From Corallium rubrum (taxonomy: Eukaryota > Cnidaria > Anthozoa > Scleralcyonacea > Coralliidae): a stretch of 64,000 bases of DNA. Positions 1 through 12,200 of this stretch are shown here, piece by piece (the first letter of the stretch is position 1; each line of letters begins with the position of its first letter). The stretch lies in the NCBI GenBank assembly GCA_964035015.1, contig OZ036001.1:13140595-13204594 (forward strand), in the 5' to 3' direction. Below the pieces are notes generated by a model that made no database searches, was not told where the DNA came from, and saw only the letters and a list, made by a program, of their open reading frames with translations. The translations under genes and the position numbers were made by a program.

Positions 1-665
1 TTAATTATGGTACAGGAAGTAAATTTTTTTATCACGCCAAAAACCCATCCCTCCTTCTTTGTTGTCCGAAATTTTCAGAGCTAAGTAGTTATCTACTCGT
101 TTCCTGTAGTCATTTAAAGAGGCAACATCAAAATTTGAACTTGTCCAAATTATGTATGCTACGTCAAGATTTGGAAATCTTCTCCTTGTTGGGCTTCTTG
201 TTTCATGATAGGAAAGTACCATGAATGCTCTTCCTCGGGAGTGAACTGTTGCCCAACCATTTTAAGACGGATAAATGGCAAACATGTGCATGGAACTCTC
301 ATGAGCATTGTTATTACTGCAAGGAACCCCACATGATTTGATGCCGCATTGCTTCGTTATTCCCCTGCATATGTATTCAAACTTGTATTCCGCACTCAAA
401 CAAAGCTGTGGTCAAAAACGGGATGGGCGACATTCGTTTGGGACACCCTGTATTACTTGTATTTTTCCAAATCTGTAGGTAGCATAGATAATTTACATAA
501 TTTGGACAAGTTCAAATTTTGATGTTGCCTCTTTAAATGACTCCAGGAAGCGAATAGATAATTATTTAGCTCTGAAAATTTCAGACAACAAGGAAGGAGT
601 GATGGGCTTTCGGCGTGATATAAAAATTTACTTCTTGTACCCAAATTAAAGAAGATGCAGTACAA
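1..665. mobile_element. Palindromic element with long inverted arms, left edge cut by the window
   Basis: Bases 1-180 are the reverse complement, with scattered mismatches, of about 470-650, so the block folds into one long hairpin. Two direct copies of a motif ending in TTTGGGACACCCT lie at about 413-452 and 664-702, just inside and just outside the right arm. GGGACACCCTGTA-like ends are common on invertebrate non-autonomous DNA transposons; the family itself is not identified. The open frames here are mirror images of one another and I do not regard them as genes. Confidence 0.6.
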
Positions 666-702
666 AAACGGATGGGGGGCATTTTTTTTTGGGACACCCT
701 AG

Positions 703-1470
703 CTGTATACGGTGCAGAAGCATGGAAACCCACATTACAGGAGGAAAACCGACTAGCGACGTTCCACAACAGATGCTTGAGAAGGATACTTGGAATAACT
801 TGGCAAGAAAGAGTTACAAATGAGGAAAAACACAGAAGAACTGTACAACCCCCACTAATTAACCTCCTCCGAGAGAAACGACTGACATGGCTAGGACATA
901 TGATCAGGATGTCACCAACACGACCGACCCACAGGCAACTGCTGCCAAACGTTTGGCGCATGTGCGACGTCCAAGCTCTACCTCAAAAAAAGAGCGGGAA
1001 AACACTGAAATATTTGGACTGGTCCGAGAGTCCGACACAAAAGTTAAAATTATAAGCATACTACCAAAAAGATAGGTAGATAATTTGTGCATGGCTTCTT
1101 TGTCAATATTGTAACATATTCTGAAATTACTCCTTCGTAATTTTCTTTACCCTTTTTTAAAACACAAATGAATAGTCGAGTCTTACTTAGTCTTCGCTGT
1201 CTGGTTGTTGTCGCCACGGCTTCTCTTGATATTTATTCTAGCGAATTCACGCATGCCCAAACGTTTGGAAGCGGTGTTCCCACAGGCTACTATTTTGGGA
1301 GCAGAGTGGGAAAAGAAGACTGGACAACAGCGCATGCGATGGAGGGACACAGTTGCGAGGGACCTTAAGGAATTATCCATCTCCTATATATGAAGAAGCA
1401 GCGAGGGCTACACAGGACAGAGAGACGTGGGTGAAGCTCGTGAGGGCGCTATGTAGTTCTACCATGAATG
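703..1470 (+). pseudogene. Non-LTR retrotransposon 3' end (reverse transcriptase C-terminus), split by a small transposon
   Basis: The frame from about 706 to 936 reads YGAEAWKP..., then FHNRCLRRILGITW, VTNEE and LTWLGHMIRM. This is the pattern at the C-terminus of many invertebrate LINE reverse-transcriptase polyproteins. The frame is interrupted at 937-1278 by a terminal-inverted-repeat element and resumes after 1287 with QRMRWRDTVARDLKEL and, after a frameshift, QDRETWVKLVRALCSS up to a stop near 1470. This is the expected order of the last LINE segments. No 5' part is present, so it is a dead 5'-truncated copy. Confidence 0.75.
937..1278 (+). mobile_element. Mutator-like MITE, copy 1, inside the LINE fragment
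   Basis: Terminal inverted repeats resemble AACACCGCTGCCAAACGTTT. The element is bounded by a perfect 9-bp direct repeat CCCACAGGC (928-936 and 1279-1287), which is the target-duplication size of Mutator-like elements. It is 342 bp long with no transposase. Related copies lie at 13988-14314 (opposite orientation) and 57871-58231 (same orientation). Confidence 0.8.
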
Positions 1471-1525
1471 AATGAAATCAGACACACATTCGTCCTTTCC
1501 CATCGGTTTTCTCGGCTTGTCTTAC

Positions 1526-1708
1526 CTTCCAAAGCTTCACGTCTCTGGCCATTGTTGTCCCGTAAACGAGCGCCATACCTCATCGAACTTGCCGAGCTGG
1601 GTACAATTGGGACTTGTAGGGAACTCTTGGACGCGGCTGAACTTTCGCTTGACTTCCACGACTTGGCCACGGACGGTCCTCGAAGTTTCCTCTCGCGCTT
1701 CTGCCACA
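1526..1708 (-). other. Possible coding exon (uncertain)
   Basis: On the minus strand a TTTACAG acceptor precedes 1708, and a GTAAGA donor follows 1526 (another possible donor follows 1579). The segment is more GC-rich than its surroundings and stays open in more than one frame. In the phase needed to follow the exon at 3071-3254, the frame is open only to the donor at 1579. In another phase it is open to 1526 and serine-rich. I recognise no domain and no UBR5 match. The plus strand is open as well (about 1468-1794), so it could be exapted repeat. Confidence 0.25.
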
Positions 1709-1832
1709 CTGTAAAGGAATGTGCACGTTCGACATCCTCTAATGGAGGAATAGCTGCTCTATATGCTGATGGATACCTAACAAAACAGAAGTAATAATTA
1801 ACAATTATTGGATGAGGTTGATAGCTCTGATT

Positions 1833-2246
1833 GTTATATAGCTAGAGTTTCACTGGACGCAACGATGACTGTCATTGGTTCGTTTGTGGTCACATGACCT
1901 TAGCTAAATTTCAATGTCTACCGAGCGGGCAATAATTGAGAACTTATTGCCTGCTCGGTCAATAAGTTTTCAATTGTTGACCGCTAGAACTTTGAACTCT
2001 TCACGGTTTCCTATAAACAAAAGCTTGTTTGGTACTAAGAAAAGAATATTCATAGGTCTTCAAAGCATGTGTGAAGGTTAACTGGAGAAATGTATTGCTG
2101 TTCTTTTATTCTGAGACTTATATTTGTTTGGTTGAAGTGAAATTACGGAGCCAAGCGAAATGTTTTGGTAAATCTTAGTGTTTGTCTGTTGTGTACTTTC
2201 CCCTGGTAAACGTCGAAATTATTCAGCAAAACTCAAGCTATATAAC
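1833..2246. mobile_element. Repeat family H, copy 1 (ends GTTATATAGCTAGAGTTT)
   Basis: Inverted ends GTTATATAGCTAGAGTTT and ACTCAAGCTATATAAC. The inside holds hairpins such as CGAGCGGGCAATAATTGAGA against its complement. A near-identical copy is at 62353-62790, and a shortened reverse-oriented copy is at about 43128-43362. Confidence 0.65.
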
Positions 2247-2251
2247 AAAAC

Positions 2252-2392
2252 ACTTAATGTCTGCTCCCTCGGGAAACAGTTAGTTTTGTTTTCCCTCGAG
2301 TCTCGATGTTTCACTCGACTTCGTCTCGGGAAATATCAAGACTCTCGGGAAAACAAAATTAACTGTTTCCCTCGGGAGTAGACATTAAGTGT
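2252..2392. mobile_element. Small palindrome with CTTAATGTCTGCTCCC ends
   Basis: The left end ACTTAATGTCTGCTCCCTCG is mirrored by the right end GGGAGTAGACATTAAGT, with purine/pyrimidine hairpins of TCCCTCGAG type between. Related material recurs at 62795-62910 and 63385-63570. Confidence 0.55.
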
Positions 2393-2458
2393 ATATTATT
2401 ACAGTTAGCCTGTACCTAATTTTAGTCTGAAATATTTAAGGTTTTCCTATATATACTT

Positions 2459-2486
2459 GTAATGTAATGTAATGTAATGTAATGTA
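2459..2486 (+). repeat. (AATGT)n short array
   Basis: Five tandem copies of TAATG/AATGT. Confidence 0.8.
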
Positions 2487-2645
2487 AAAATGGTATTAAA
2501 TAATTGTCTTGTCTTGAACTCTTGATATTATGATATCAAGAATAATCAACCGAATGCTCTAATTGCTTTATTAGTATATGTAATCGCATGGGGCCGAGGG
2601 AAATTAAGGTTTAATTTCACGAGTGTTTTCAAAGTTTACAAAATC

Positions 2646-3050
2646 GAGGCCTGGACCTCCCCCCTGTGCTGAATAAAATCGTGTGGCGTTAGCCAGAATA
2701 AACCTTAAAGACTCGTCGTCAGGCTTCAAAGTGTTAAAAAGATAAGTTTTAACATTTTGAGGCCTGGACCTCCCCCTGTGCTGAATGAAATCGTGTGGCG
2801 TTAGCCAGAATAAACCTTAAAGACTCATCGTCAGGCTTCAAAGTGTTAAAAAGATAAGTTTTAACACTTTGAGGCCTGGACCTCCCCCTGTGCTGAATAA
2901 AATCGTGTGGCGTTAGCCAGAATAAACCTTAACGACTCGTCGTCAGGCCTCAAAATGTTAAAAAGATAAGTTTTAACACTTTGAGGCCTGGACCTCTCCC
3001 TGTGCTGAATAAAATCGTTTGGCGTTTATAGCAGAATAAACATTAAAGAC
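2646..3050 (+). repeat. 112-113-bp satellite, about 3.5 copies
   Basis: The unit start GAGGCCTGGACCTC recurs at 2646, 2759, 2871 and 2983, giving a period of 112-113 bp. Each unit carries GTGGCGTTAGCCAGAATAAA, and its boundary can fold (AAAGTGTTAAAA against TTTTAACACTTT). The same unit in reverse orientation forms the array at 34700-35030. Confidence 0.9.
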
Positions 3051-3070
3051 TCTTATCGTATTTCTGTTAC

Positions 3071-3254
3071 CTGGCTTGAAACAACTTCAGCAGCATTCTT
3101 GGAGTGTAATTTGACGGTAAATTCAAGACAATTAGACTGTTTCCCAGTCCAGTTAGTCCGAGACCTGCACAAGACTTCATGGCGACAATGTGAAGGGGCG
3201 TTTCCCCAGATGACGTGCAACAATAAACCATTGACTTCCAGTCTACCAAAGTTC
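3071..3254 (-). CDS. UBR5-like exon 10
   Basis: Acceptor TTTTTGCAG before 3254 and donor GTAACAG after 3071. The phase dictated by exon 9 gives GTLVDWKSMVY followed by SSGETPLHIVAMKSC, an ankyrin-like stretch that sits where UBR5 has SPLYVLC just before its UBR box. It ends in phase 2. Similarity is weak; the phase match is the main support. Confidence 0.6.
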
Positions 3255-6200
3255 CTGCAAAAAGTAACAAAGACACGCACTGTTTACAAGCGTCTACAGG
3301 TTTAAAGTGCTTATGCAGTGAAAAAATCACTTCAAAATAAACTCGGTAGTGTGGTGGTTAACATAGTTGGCTTGCACGGTAACATGGTCGAGTTCAAACC
3401 GTGGATGCGACTTTCAATTTCTTCATCTCAATATTTTTCACGAAATATCATCCTTAAATTTTTTTTTTGTTCCTCGTTACCTTTTTCTTCAAAAAAATAG
3501 AGTTATTAAAACTGTAGTTTTTTTATTTCAAATATTCTACTAGAATTAAAACTATATTTTGATCATCAGGAGTGGCTATTTCCAGGCCCCCAATAAAAAA
3601 GAGCGTAAGTGTTTCTAATCAGCTGAGGAAATATCAGGGGGTATTTACAAAAATTCATGCAAAAGAGGGCGAGGGGTTATTGCGTTCATGTATTTCTAGT
3701 AAACATGTCATAATCACTTACTAACAAATATGTTACTAATATCGTGGATGGCTTAGTTATCCGTGAATTAGCAAGTCCTGCAAGAAACCGACAGAAATCT
3801 AGCAGAGGTTAAATTTTATTTTCCGTTGGATTAGTTTCGCCCGCATTACTTATGTCCAGCTGACGCCTCCGAGCATCTCCGACGACTCCCGAAACCTCCA
3901 ATCTCCGAAATTTAACCTCTGCGGAGGAGAGAGAATACTGAACGACTTTGCTCTTTTTTTGCGTCGTTCAACCCCTGCCCTCGAAATTTTCTAGTTGCGC
4001 CCCTGCCTGGAATATATAACTTGCTAGAAAAATCTGCCTGCATTCTTGTCTTTAAATGCTTAAATCAACAGGTAGGACCACCTTTCGATAACTATTTCAA
4101 GTCTTTCAATCATTCTTACAATACCAGAAATAATACATATAAGTATTAGACTACCTAAGGTCAGGCTTGAATCAGCAAGACATGGCTTCTATCATATGGG
4201 GGAGTTACATACAACAAATTACCCCAATTTATTAGATCATCTTTAAAGTGCACATGAAACGAAAATTAAGTTTGTCTTATTTGAAAGAACGCTTAAAATG
4301 ATAGAGTAACATCTTTTGCAGTTTTTCGTTTCCTTGCTTCGTTCTTGAGATATTTCAGTTTGTTTGAAATTTAAATTAAACAACTTGACGTCACATGTGC
4401 ATAATGAGTTATCAGAGAAGGTTATATATCTTTGCTCTTATCAAACCAAACTTAATTCGAAGGAAGTATGTGCGTGTGTTTCTCTCACAACGCTAAACAA
4501 GTAGAATTTTCACGTGATTGTGTTTGATAATAGCACCGTTTTGCTGGGCATTTATCTCGGAATCGAACTGCGCAAAAAAATTTTGAACAAAATGAAACGC
4601 TTTGTTCTTAAGTCCCTCCGAGTGAAGCCCTCTGGTTTTAATTAAAAAATTCACAACTATTAACGGTTTGTGTTTATCACGAAACCAAAGGCACCATTGT
4701 ATTCTACAAATTCATAGCTTTCTAACGATATTTATTCTATTTTTGTGGCATAAATTCTGACGAATTGAGAGCGCTTTACAGAAATGACCTTGCAAATCTT
4801 AAGGAAGACCTTAACAGGCAAGTTTCCGCCAGAGGTCGCGAGTTGACAGGTAAAATTATCTGGCGTTATCCAGAGAAAACTATACAAGTACGGGGGGTGG
4901 GGGGGGGGGGGGGGGGGGGACGTAGGATTACCTGTTAAGATGTTAATCTCACCTGTTGCTTCCTTTTCTTTTAAGTAGTCTAAGATGTACAACGAAGCCT
5001 TGAAGTTATTACAACGCAAAGACAATAGGAACGGTGTGTAGCCGTTGACGTCTTTCTCATTTAGCTAGTGAAAGAAAAATAGTAAAGAAATAGTACGATC
5101 CATCCAATTCCATCCAATTCCATGCAACTTCATTCAACTCCATCCAATTCCATCCAACTCCATTCAATTCCATTCAACTCCATTCAAGTGCATCCAACTC
5201 CATTCAACTTCATCCAACTCCATCAAATTCCATCCAACTCCATCCAATTCCATCCAACCCCATTCAATTCCATTCAACTCCATCCAAGTGCATCCAACTC
5301 CATTCAACTTCATCAAATTCCATCCAATTCCATGCAACTTCATCCAATTCCATCTAATTCCATGCAACTTCATCCAATTCCATCTAATTCCATGCAACTT
5401 CATCCAATTCCATCTAATTCCATGCAACTTCATCCAATTCCATGCAACTTCATCCAATTCCATCTAATTCCATGCAACTTCATCCAATTCCATCTAATTC
5501 CATGCAACTTCATCCAATTCCATGCAAGTTCATCCAATTCCATCTAATTCCATTCAACTCCATTCAACTTCATCCAACTCCATCCACTTCCATCCAATTC
5601 CATGCAACTTCATCCAACTCCATCCAATTCCATCCAACTCCATTCAGCTCCATTCAACTTCATCCAACTCCATCCAATTCCATCCAATTCCATGCAACTT
5701 CATCCAACTCCATCCAATTCCATCCAACTCCATTCAATTCCATTCAATTCCATTCAACTTCATCCAACTCTATCCAATTTCATCCAACTCCATTCAACTT
5801 CATCCAAGTGCATCCAACTCCATTCAACTTCATCCAACTCCATCCAATTCCATCCAACTCCATCCAACTTCATCCAACTCCATCAAATTCCATCCGATTC
5901 CATGCAACCCCATTCAATTCCATTCAACTCCATCCAAGTGCATCCAACTCCATTCAACTTCATCCAACTCCATCAAATTCCATCCAATTCCATGCAACTT
6001 CATCCAATTCCATCTAATTCCATGCAACTTCATCCAATTCCATCTAATTCCATGCAACTTCATCCAATTCCATCTAATTCCATGCAACTTCATCCAATTC
6101 CATCTAATTCCATGCAACTTCATCCAATTCCATCTAATTCCATGCAACTTCATCCAATTCCATGCAACTTCATCCAATTCCATCTAATTCCATGCAACTT

Positions 6201-9200
6201 CATCCAACTCCATCCAATTCCATCCAATTCCATCTAATTCCATGCAACTTCATCCAATTCCATGCAACTTCATCCAATTCCATCTAATTCCATGCAACTT
6301 CATCCAATTCCATGCAACTCCATCCAATTCCATCCAATTCCATGCAACTTCATCCAACTCCATCCAATTCCATCCAACTCCATTCAACTTCATCCAAGTG
6401 CATCCAACTCCATTCAACTTCATCCAACTCCATCCAATTCCATCCAACTCCATTCAACTTCATCCAAGTGCATCCAACTCCATTCAACTTCATCCAACTC
6501 CATCCAATTCCATCCAACTCCATCCAACTTCATCCAACTCCATCAAATTCCATCCGATTCCATGCAACTTCATTCAATTCCATTCAACTCCATCCAACTC
6601 CATTCAACTCCATTCAATTCCATCCAAGTGCATCCAACTCCATTCAAATTTCATCCAACTCCATCCAATTCCATCCAATTCCATCTAACTCCATTCAACT
6701 CCATCCAATTCCATCCACTTCTATCCAATTCTATCCAACTCCATTCAATCCCACCCAATTCCATCCACCTGCATCCAACTGCATCCAACTGCATGCACTT
6801 GGATGCACTTGGATGGAGTTGATGGAATTGTATGGAGTTAGATGGAATTGGGTGGAGATGGATGGAATTGGGTGGCGTTGGATGGAATTGGGTGGAGTTG
6901 GATGAAGTTGGATGGAGTTGGACGGAGTTGGGTGGAGTTGGATGGTGTTGGATGGAGTTGGATGGAGTTGGATGGAGTTGGATGGCGTTGGATGGAGTTG
7001 GATGGAGTTGGATGGCGTTGGGTGGAGTTGGGTGGAGCTGGACGGAGTTGGACGGAGTTGGATGGAATTGAATGAAGTTGGATGGAATTGGGTGGAATTA
7101 GATGGAGTTGGGTGGACTTGGATGGAATTGGATGGAGTTGGGTGGAGTTGGACGGATTTGGATGGAATTGGATGGAATTGGGTGGAGATGGATGGAATTG
7201 GGTGGCGTTGGATGGAATTGGTGGAGTTGGGTGGAGTTGGATGGAGTTGGACGGAGTTGGATGAAGTTGATGGAATTGAATGAAGTTGGACGGAATTGAA
7301 TGGAGTTGGATTGAGTTGGATCCAATTTCATCGAAATCCATCCAACTCCATCTAATTCTTTTTCTCCTCTGAAAAGCCTTTGAAATAAGGGTGATCTTTA
7401 TCACGTGTGTTCTTCTGCATAACTTACCTTTCCCATAATTTCATTGCCAAACAAAGGGTGTTTGAGCAATGTCTGCAATATACTAATATCGTCATCCTTA
7501 TTCTCATCTTTCTCATCATCTGCAAAGTTAAACACACAAGATTAGTCAGTTTAATTGTCTTGACACTAGAAGAGTTTCTAAGCCTCGAAATTCGGTTCGT
7601 CACCTTGATTATTTAAGGCCTGGCCAAACGCTCTCAGCATTCCATTCAACATTGTTGAATTCAACATGTTGAAAGCGTTTGGCCACCCTTGTTGAATGAT
7701 GTTGAACGTTGTTGAATGGTGTTGAATGATGTTGAACAAAATTTGAACACGTTCAAATTTTTGTTCAACACGCGTTCAACAATGTTGAATGAAATGTTGA
7801 AAGCGTGTGACCAGGCCTTTACGGAGTTCGAGGTCTGTACGGGAAAGTATTTGCCTGAGGTTTTCGTACAGACCGAGGAACGAAGGAGCGCGGTTTGTGC
7901 GAAAGATACCGAGGGCAAATATTTTCCAGGACAGACTGAGCAAACGAGGTTAATAAGCCATTTATTGTATGGCTTTTGGTTCGCTTTCTTATTTGTTTTT
8001 TTCTCATCCTTCGCGTTTTCAGAGGTTGCCGTAATAATAAAAATAATAAAAAGTCGACTGTAGCAGTTAAAGATGTCTCTATCTTTGGCATTTACCTGAC
8101 TTGTAAGCACTTAAAACGTCGTCAATAGGCGAGCGTTGTTGCTCAGCTTTAATACACAGATTAGAACAACACAGATGTAAGATATTCCGGTTCCCACTGA
8201 CTTTCTCCGACAACACGGCCGATACTGCTGGAATGATGTCATGACCAAACGAAGATGTTTCCTGCAACGACGAATATTAAAATAGTGCCATTAGTTTTTT
8301 TCATAACAATCAAGCCTCACACGCACGACAAAGTGTTCCTTGACAAGTTTTTGTTTGACTAGTTTCTTCTTGACAATTTTTCTCATGACAAGTTTGTTTT
8401 CAACACGTTTGAAAATGCCCAACCACTTACATTTACTCAAACTTAAAGTGCACATGAAACGAAAATTAGGTTTGTCTTATTTAAAAAAAACAACAACACT
8501 AAAACACACGAAATAACATCTTTTGCAGCTTTCCGTTTCCTTGCCTCGTTGTTGAGATATTTGAAATTAGTTTGCTTAATGTTAAATTAGTTTGATCAGT
8601 TGCTTATTTATAAATGACATGAGCCAACAGTTTGTTATTATTGCTCTGATGAAGGCCTGAGTCAACAGGCCGAAAGCTTAGCAAAGAAATATTTACGTGG
8701 TGTTTCCACAAAACTTATTTATATTACTTTATCGCCATGAAAACGTTCAAAGAATTAATATTTGAAATTGTTTGATATGTAAATTTAAGGTGCCTATGAA
8801 ACCAAAATTAAGCTTGTCTTATTTAAAAGAACACTTAATTAAAATGGTAGAGTAACATATTTTGAAGTTTTTCGTTTCCTTGCTTCGTTCTTGAGATATT
8901 TCAGTTTGTTTGATATGTAAATCTAATTGATAAGATAATTTTACGTCACTCTTTACATAATGACTTATCGCAAAAGATTATATATCTTTGTTATTGTCAA
9001 ACAAAAACACTTAAAATTTACAGACACTCTTGTAAGAGAAACACTCGCACATGGTTCCTAATTTGCCAAGTGCTTTTGTTCGATAATAACAAAGATATAG
9101 AACACTTTGCGATAACTCATTATACAAAGTGTAACGTGATGTTATCTTATAAGTCAAATTTGCATATCAAACAAACTGAAATATCTCAAAAACGAAGCAA

Positions 9201-12200
9201 GGAAACAAAAAACTACAAAAGATGTTACTCTATCATTTTAAGTGTTCTTTCAAATAAGACAAACTTAATTTTCGTTTCATGCGTACTTTAAAAGACACAC
9301 TGAAAAACAGGAAGTAACATCTTTTGCGGCTTAACGTCTCACGTGTTCCACTTGCGTCCCATGCATAATGACATAGCGAAGAAAGTTATTTCTATTCTCT
9401 TTCGCTTCGCTCAGCCGAATAGAAAATATTTCATGTCTAAGTGACTACAATGAGACAGGTTGGAGGTGACCGCCCAGCAAATATCAGCCGGTCAAAGAGT
9501 TTATTACAGATCACGTCGTGGTCGTAATAGCCCAACGTCGTCCCCAGGGCCCTTATCTCCGCTCCCCGCTCGCTGCGAAAAGTACCCTGGCATGGGCTGG
9601 TCACGTGTCACCCAGATTCTGGGTGATAGCAAAAGATAATTTAATGGGAGGGGATGGGAGGGGATTAGGGAATTTAGAGGAGAGACGACAATCACAATTG
9701 AGAAAATATATGAATCACCTACTTGGTCAATAATATATGGTCAATAGTCTCTTTCAGTTTCTTCTTCCAAAACAACAAAGCAGGCAGCACATGGAAGATT
9801 AAGGACTTTCCATAGCCCGTCGATAGAACAGCAAGTAAGTCTCTACCCAAGAACAAACTTTCCAAGCAAATCACCTGTTTTGGTCGTAAAACTTTGTCCC
9901 AAGTATGGACTATTTATAATAGGAAAATTAAGACACGAAACGAAGGTGTATTAAACACTTCGAAGACTTCAACATGGCGTCTGGTCGAGCGTAACAATAA
10001 GCACATTAATAGGACCCCTCCCACAATGATATTTTTTGTTCAGCGACGTGACCAGCCCATGCCAGGGTACTTTTCGCAGCGAGCGGGGAGCGGAGATAAG
10101 GGCCCTGGGAACGAGGTTGGTAATAGCCGGACACAAGGCTTACATAAAGAACCACACATCATGGGAATGTTCATTATTGTTCGTACAAACAACGAAAAAC
10201 TAGTTTTATATTGCGTAAGACTAATACATTATTTGGAAAGTTAGCTATAACAATTAGTTACAAGTTGTACATAGACGAAGCTAGTCTTCAATTCGATGAT
10301 AAAGGTACGCTGGCGAGTCAACAGTTTCCATTGGGTCTAAACTTTTTAAGGTTTATGCTCTTGAATTTACATTTCAAAATGAATTTTCCCATGTTCAGAC
10401 TACCGCAAAACAAAAAAATCGTTCTTGGCGAGATAAGGTTTTTTATATACAATACTTCTGAAACTCTAATTATTAAAACAATTTATTGCTTTGTCATATT
10501 TTGATACCGTGACCAAACACTTGAACCCGTTTTTGAAATAATACACAAAAAACAAGAGGGATATTTGTAATAAAATATTCACCTTATCAACAGCGACGGG
10601 ACCATCTTGCGTTTGCTGTTGCACAGCGACCTTTTTCTTGCCCTTAATTTTCCCGCCTTTTCCTGAATTCATGGTAGTCATGTCCTCTAAGTTTTTTAGT
10701 ACTTTCTGCACTTCACTGGTTAGTCCTGTCTGAATAGCTCTCACCAACGACTGTTGTTTGAATACTACGGGGACAAAACATAAGGATATAAAAATATAGA
10801 AATGTGACGTGTAGGCTCTTTCTCAAGTAACTGAAAGATAGCTACAAAAAGCGTGATATAGCCTCTTTAACAACATAATGTACATGTACTCTTAACAATA
10901 CGACCTAACATGACCCGACCCGATTTGATCCGACCAGACCCAACACGACACGATTTGACCCGACCCAACACAACCCGACCCAACACGACACGACACGACC
11001 CGACACGACACGACCCGACACGACCCGACCCGACACGACCCGACCCGACACAACCCGACACGACACGACCCGACACGACACGACCCGACACAACACGACC
11101 CGGCCCGGTCCAACACAACCCGATACAACACGACCCGACACAACACGACCCGACACAACACGACACGACCCAACCCAACCCAACACGACACAACACAACA
11201 CAACACAACACGACCCGACACAACACGACACGACCCAACACAACACGACACGACACGACCCAACCCAACACGACACAACACGACCCGACACAACACGACC
11301 AAACACGACCCGACACAACACAACACAACACAACACAACACAACACAACACAACACAACACAACACAACACAACACAACACAACACAACACAACACAACA
11401 CAACACAACACAACACGACACAACACAACCCGACCCAACACACGACACAACCCGACACAACACGACCCAACACGACCCGACACAACACAACACAACACAA
11501 CACAACACAACACAACACAACACAACACAACACAACACAACACAACACAACACAACACAACACAACACAACACAACACAACACAACACAACACAACACAA
11601 CACAACACAACACAACACAACACATGACATCACCACGCCACAACACAACACCCTACATACACTACACCACACCACACCACACCACACCACACCACACCAC
11701 ACGACAACACCACACAACACCACCACAGCCCAGCCCATACAGACCACTTTCATAATGGCCACCGTTTTAAATATCCTTTTATGTGAATCTAAATGAGCCT
11801 TTCTGGCCTCGTTATGGAGCAAAGCAAATGTAATTCTTTTAAATTGCAGACACACAAACGAGACCAGAAAGGCTTATTATGATGCTCATAAAACATTTAA
11901 ATTAGACGCTATTATGAAAGTGATCTATGCACTTTACGCCACGCCACCAAATGACACGACACACCAACACCACAGCCCACGCTACGTCACCACAACACCA
12001 CACCACTACCACCACAGCCCACACCACCACCACACCACACCCCACGCCACCACACCGCTACCACCACACCACACGCTACGCCACCACACCACCACCACCA
12101 CCACCACACCACACACCACATCACACCCCACACCACCACCACCACACCCCACTCCACACCACCACCACCACACCCCACCCCACCCCACCACTACACCACA

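Larger units (their letters stand above)
3255..4952. other. Intron with repeat fragments
   Basis: 3255-4242 shows no recognisable gene or repeat apart from short AT-rich runs. 4243-4813 is a composite of two half-palindromes (listed separately). 4892-4919 is an almost pure G run. Confidence 0.6.

Noticed and set aside
3053-3280. Alternative frame of UBR5-like exon 10 (GLLLHVIWGNAPS...)
   Set aside because: It does not fit the phase set by the donor of exon 9; the other frame does.
5122-7404. Long open frames of PIPSNSIQLH and GVGWSWMELD type on both strands
   Set aside because: Produced by the 10-bp satellite; open in several frames and in both directions, with no splice or start context.
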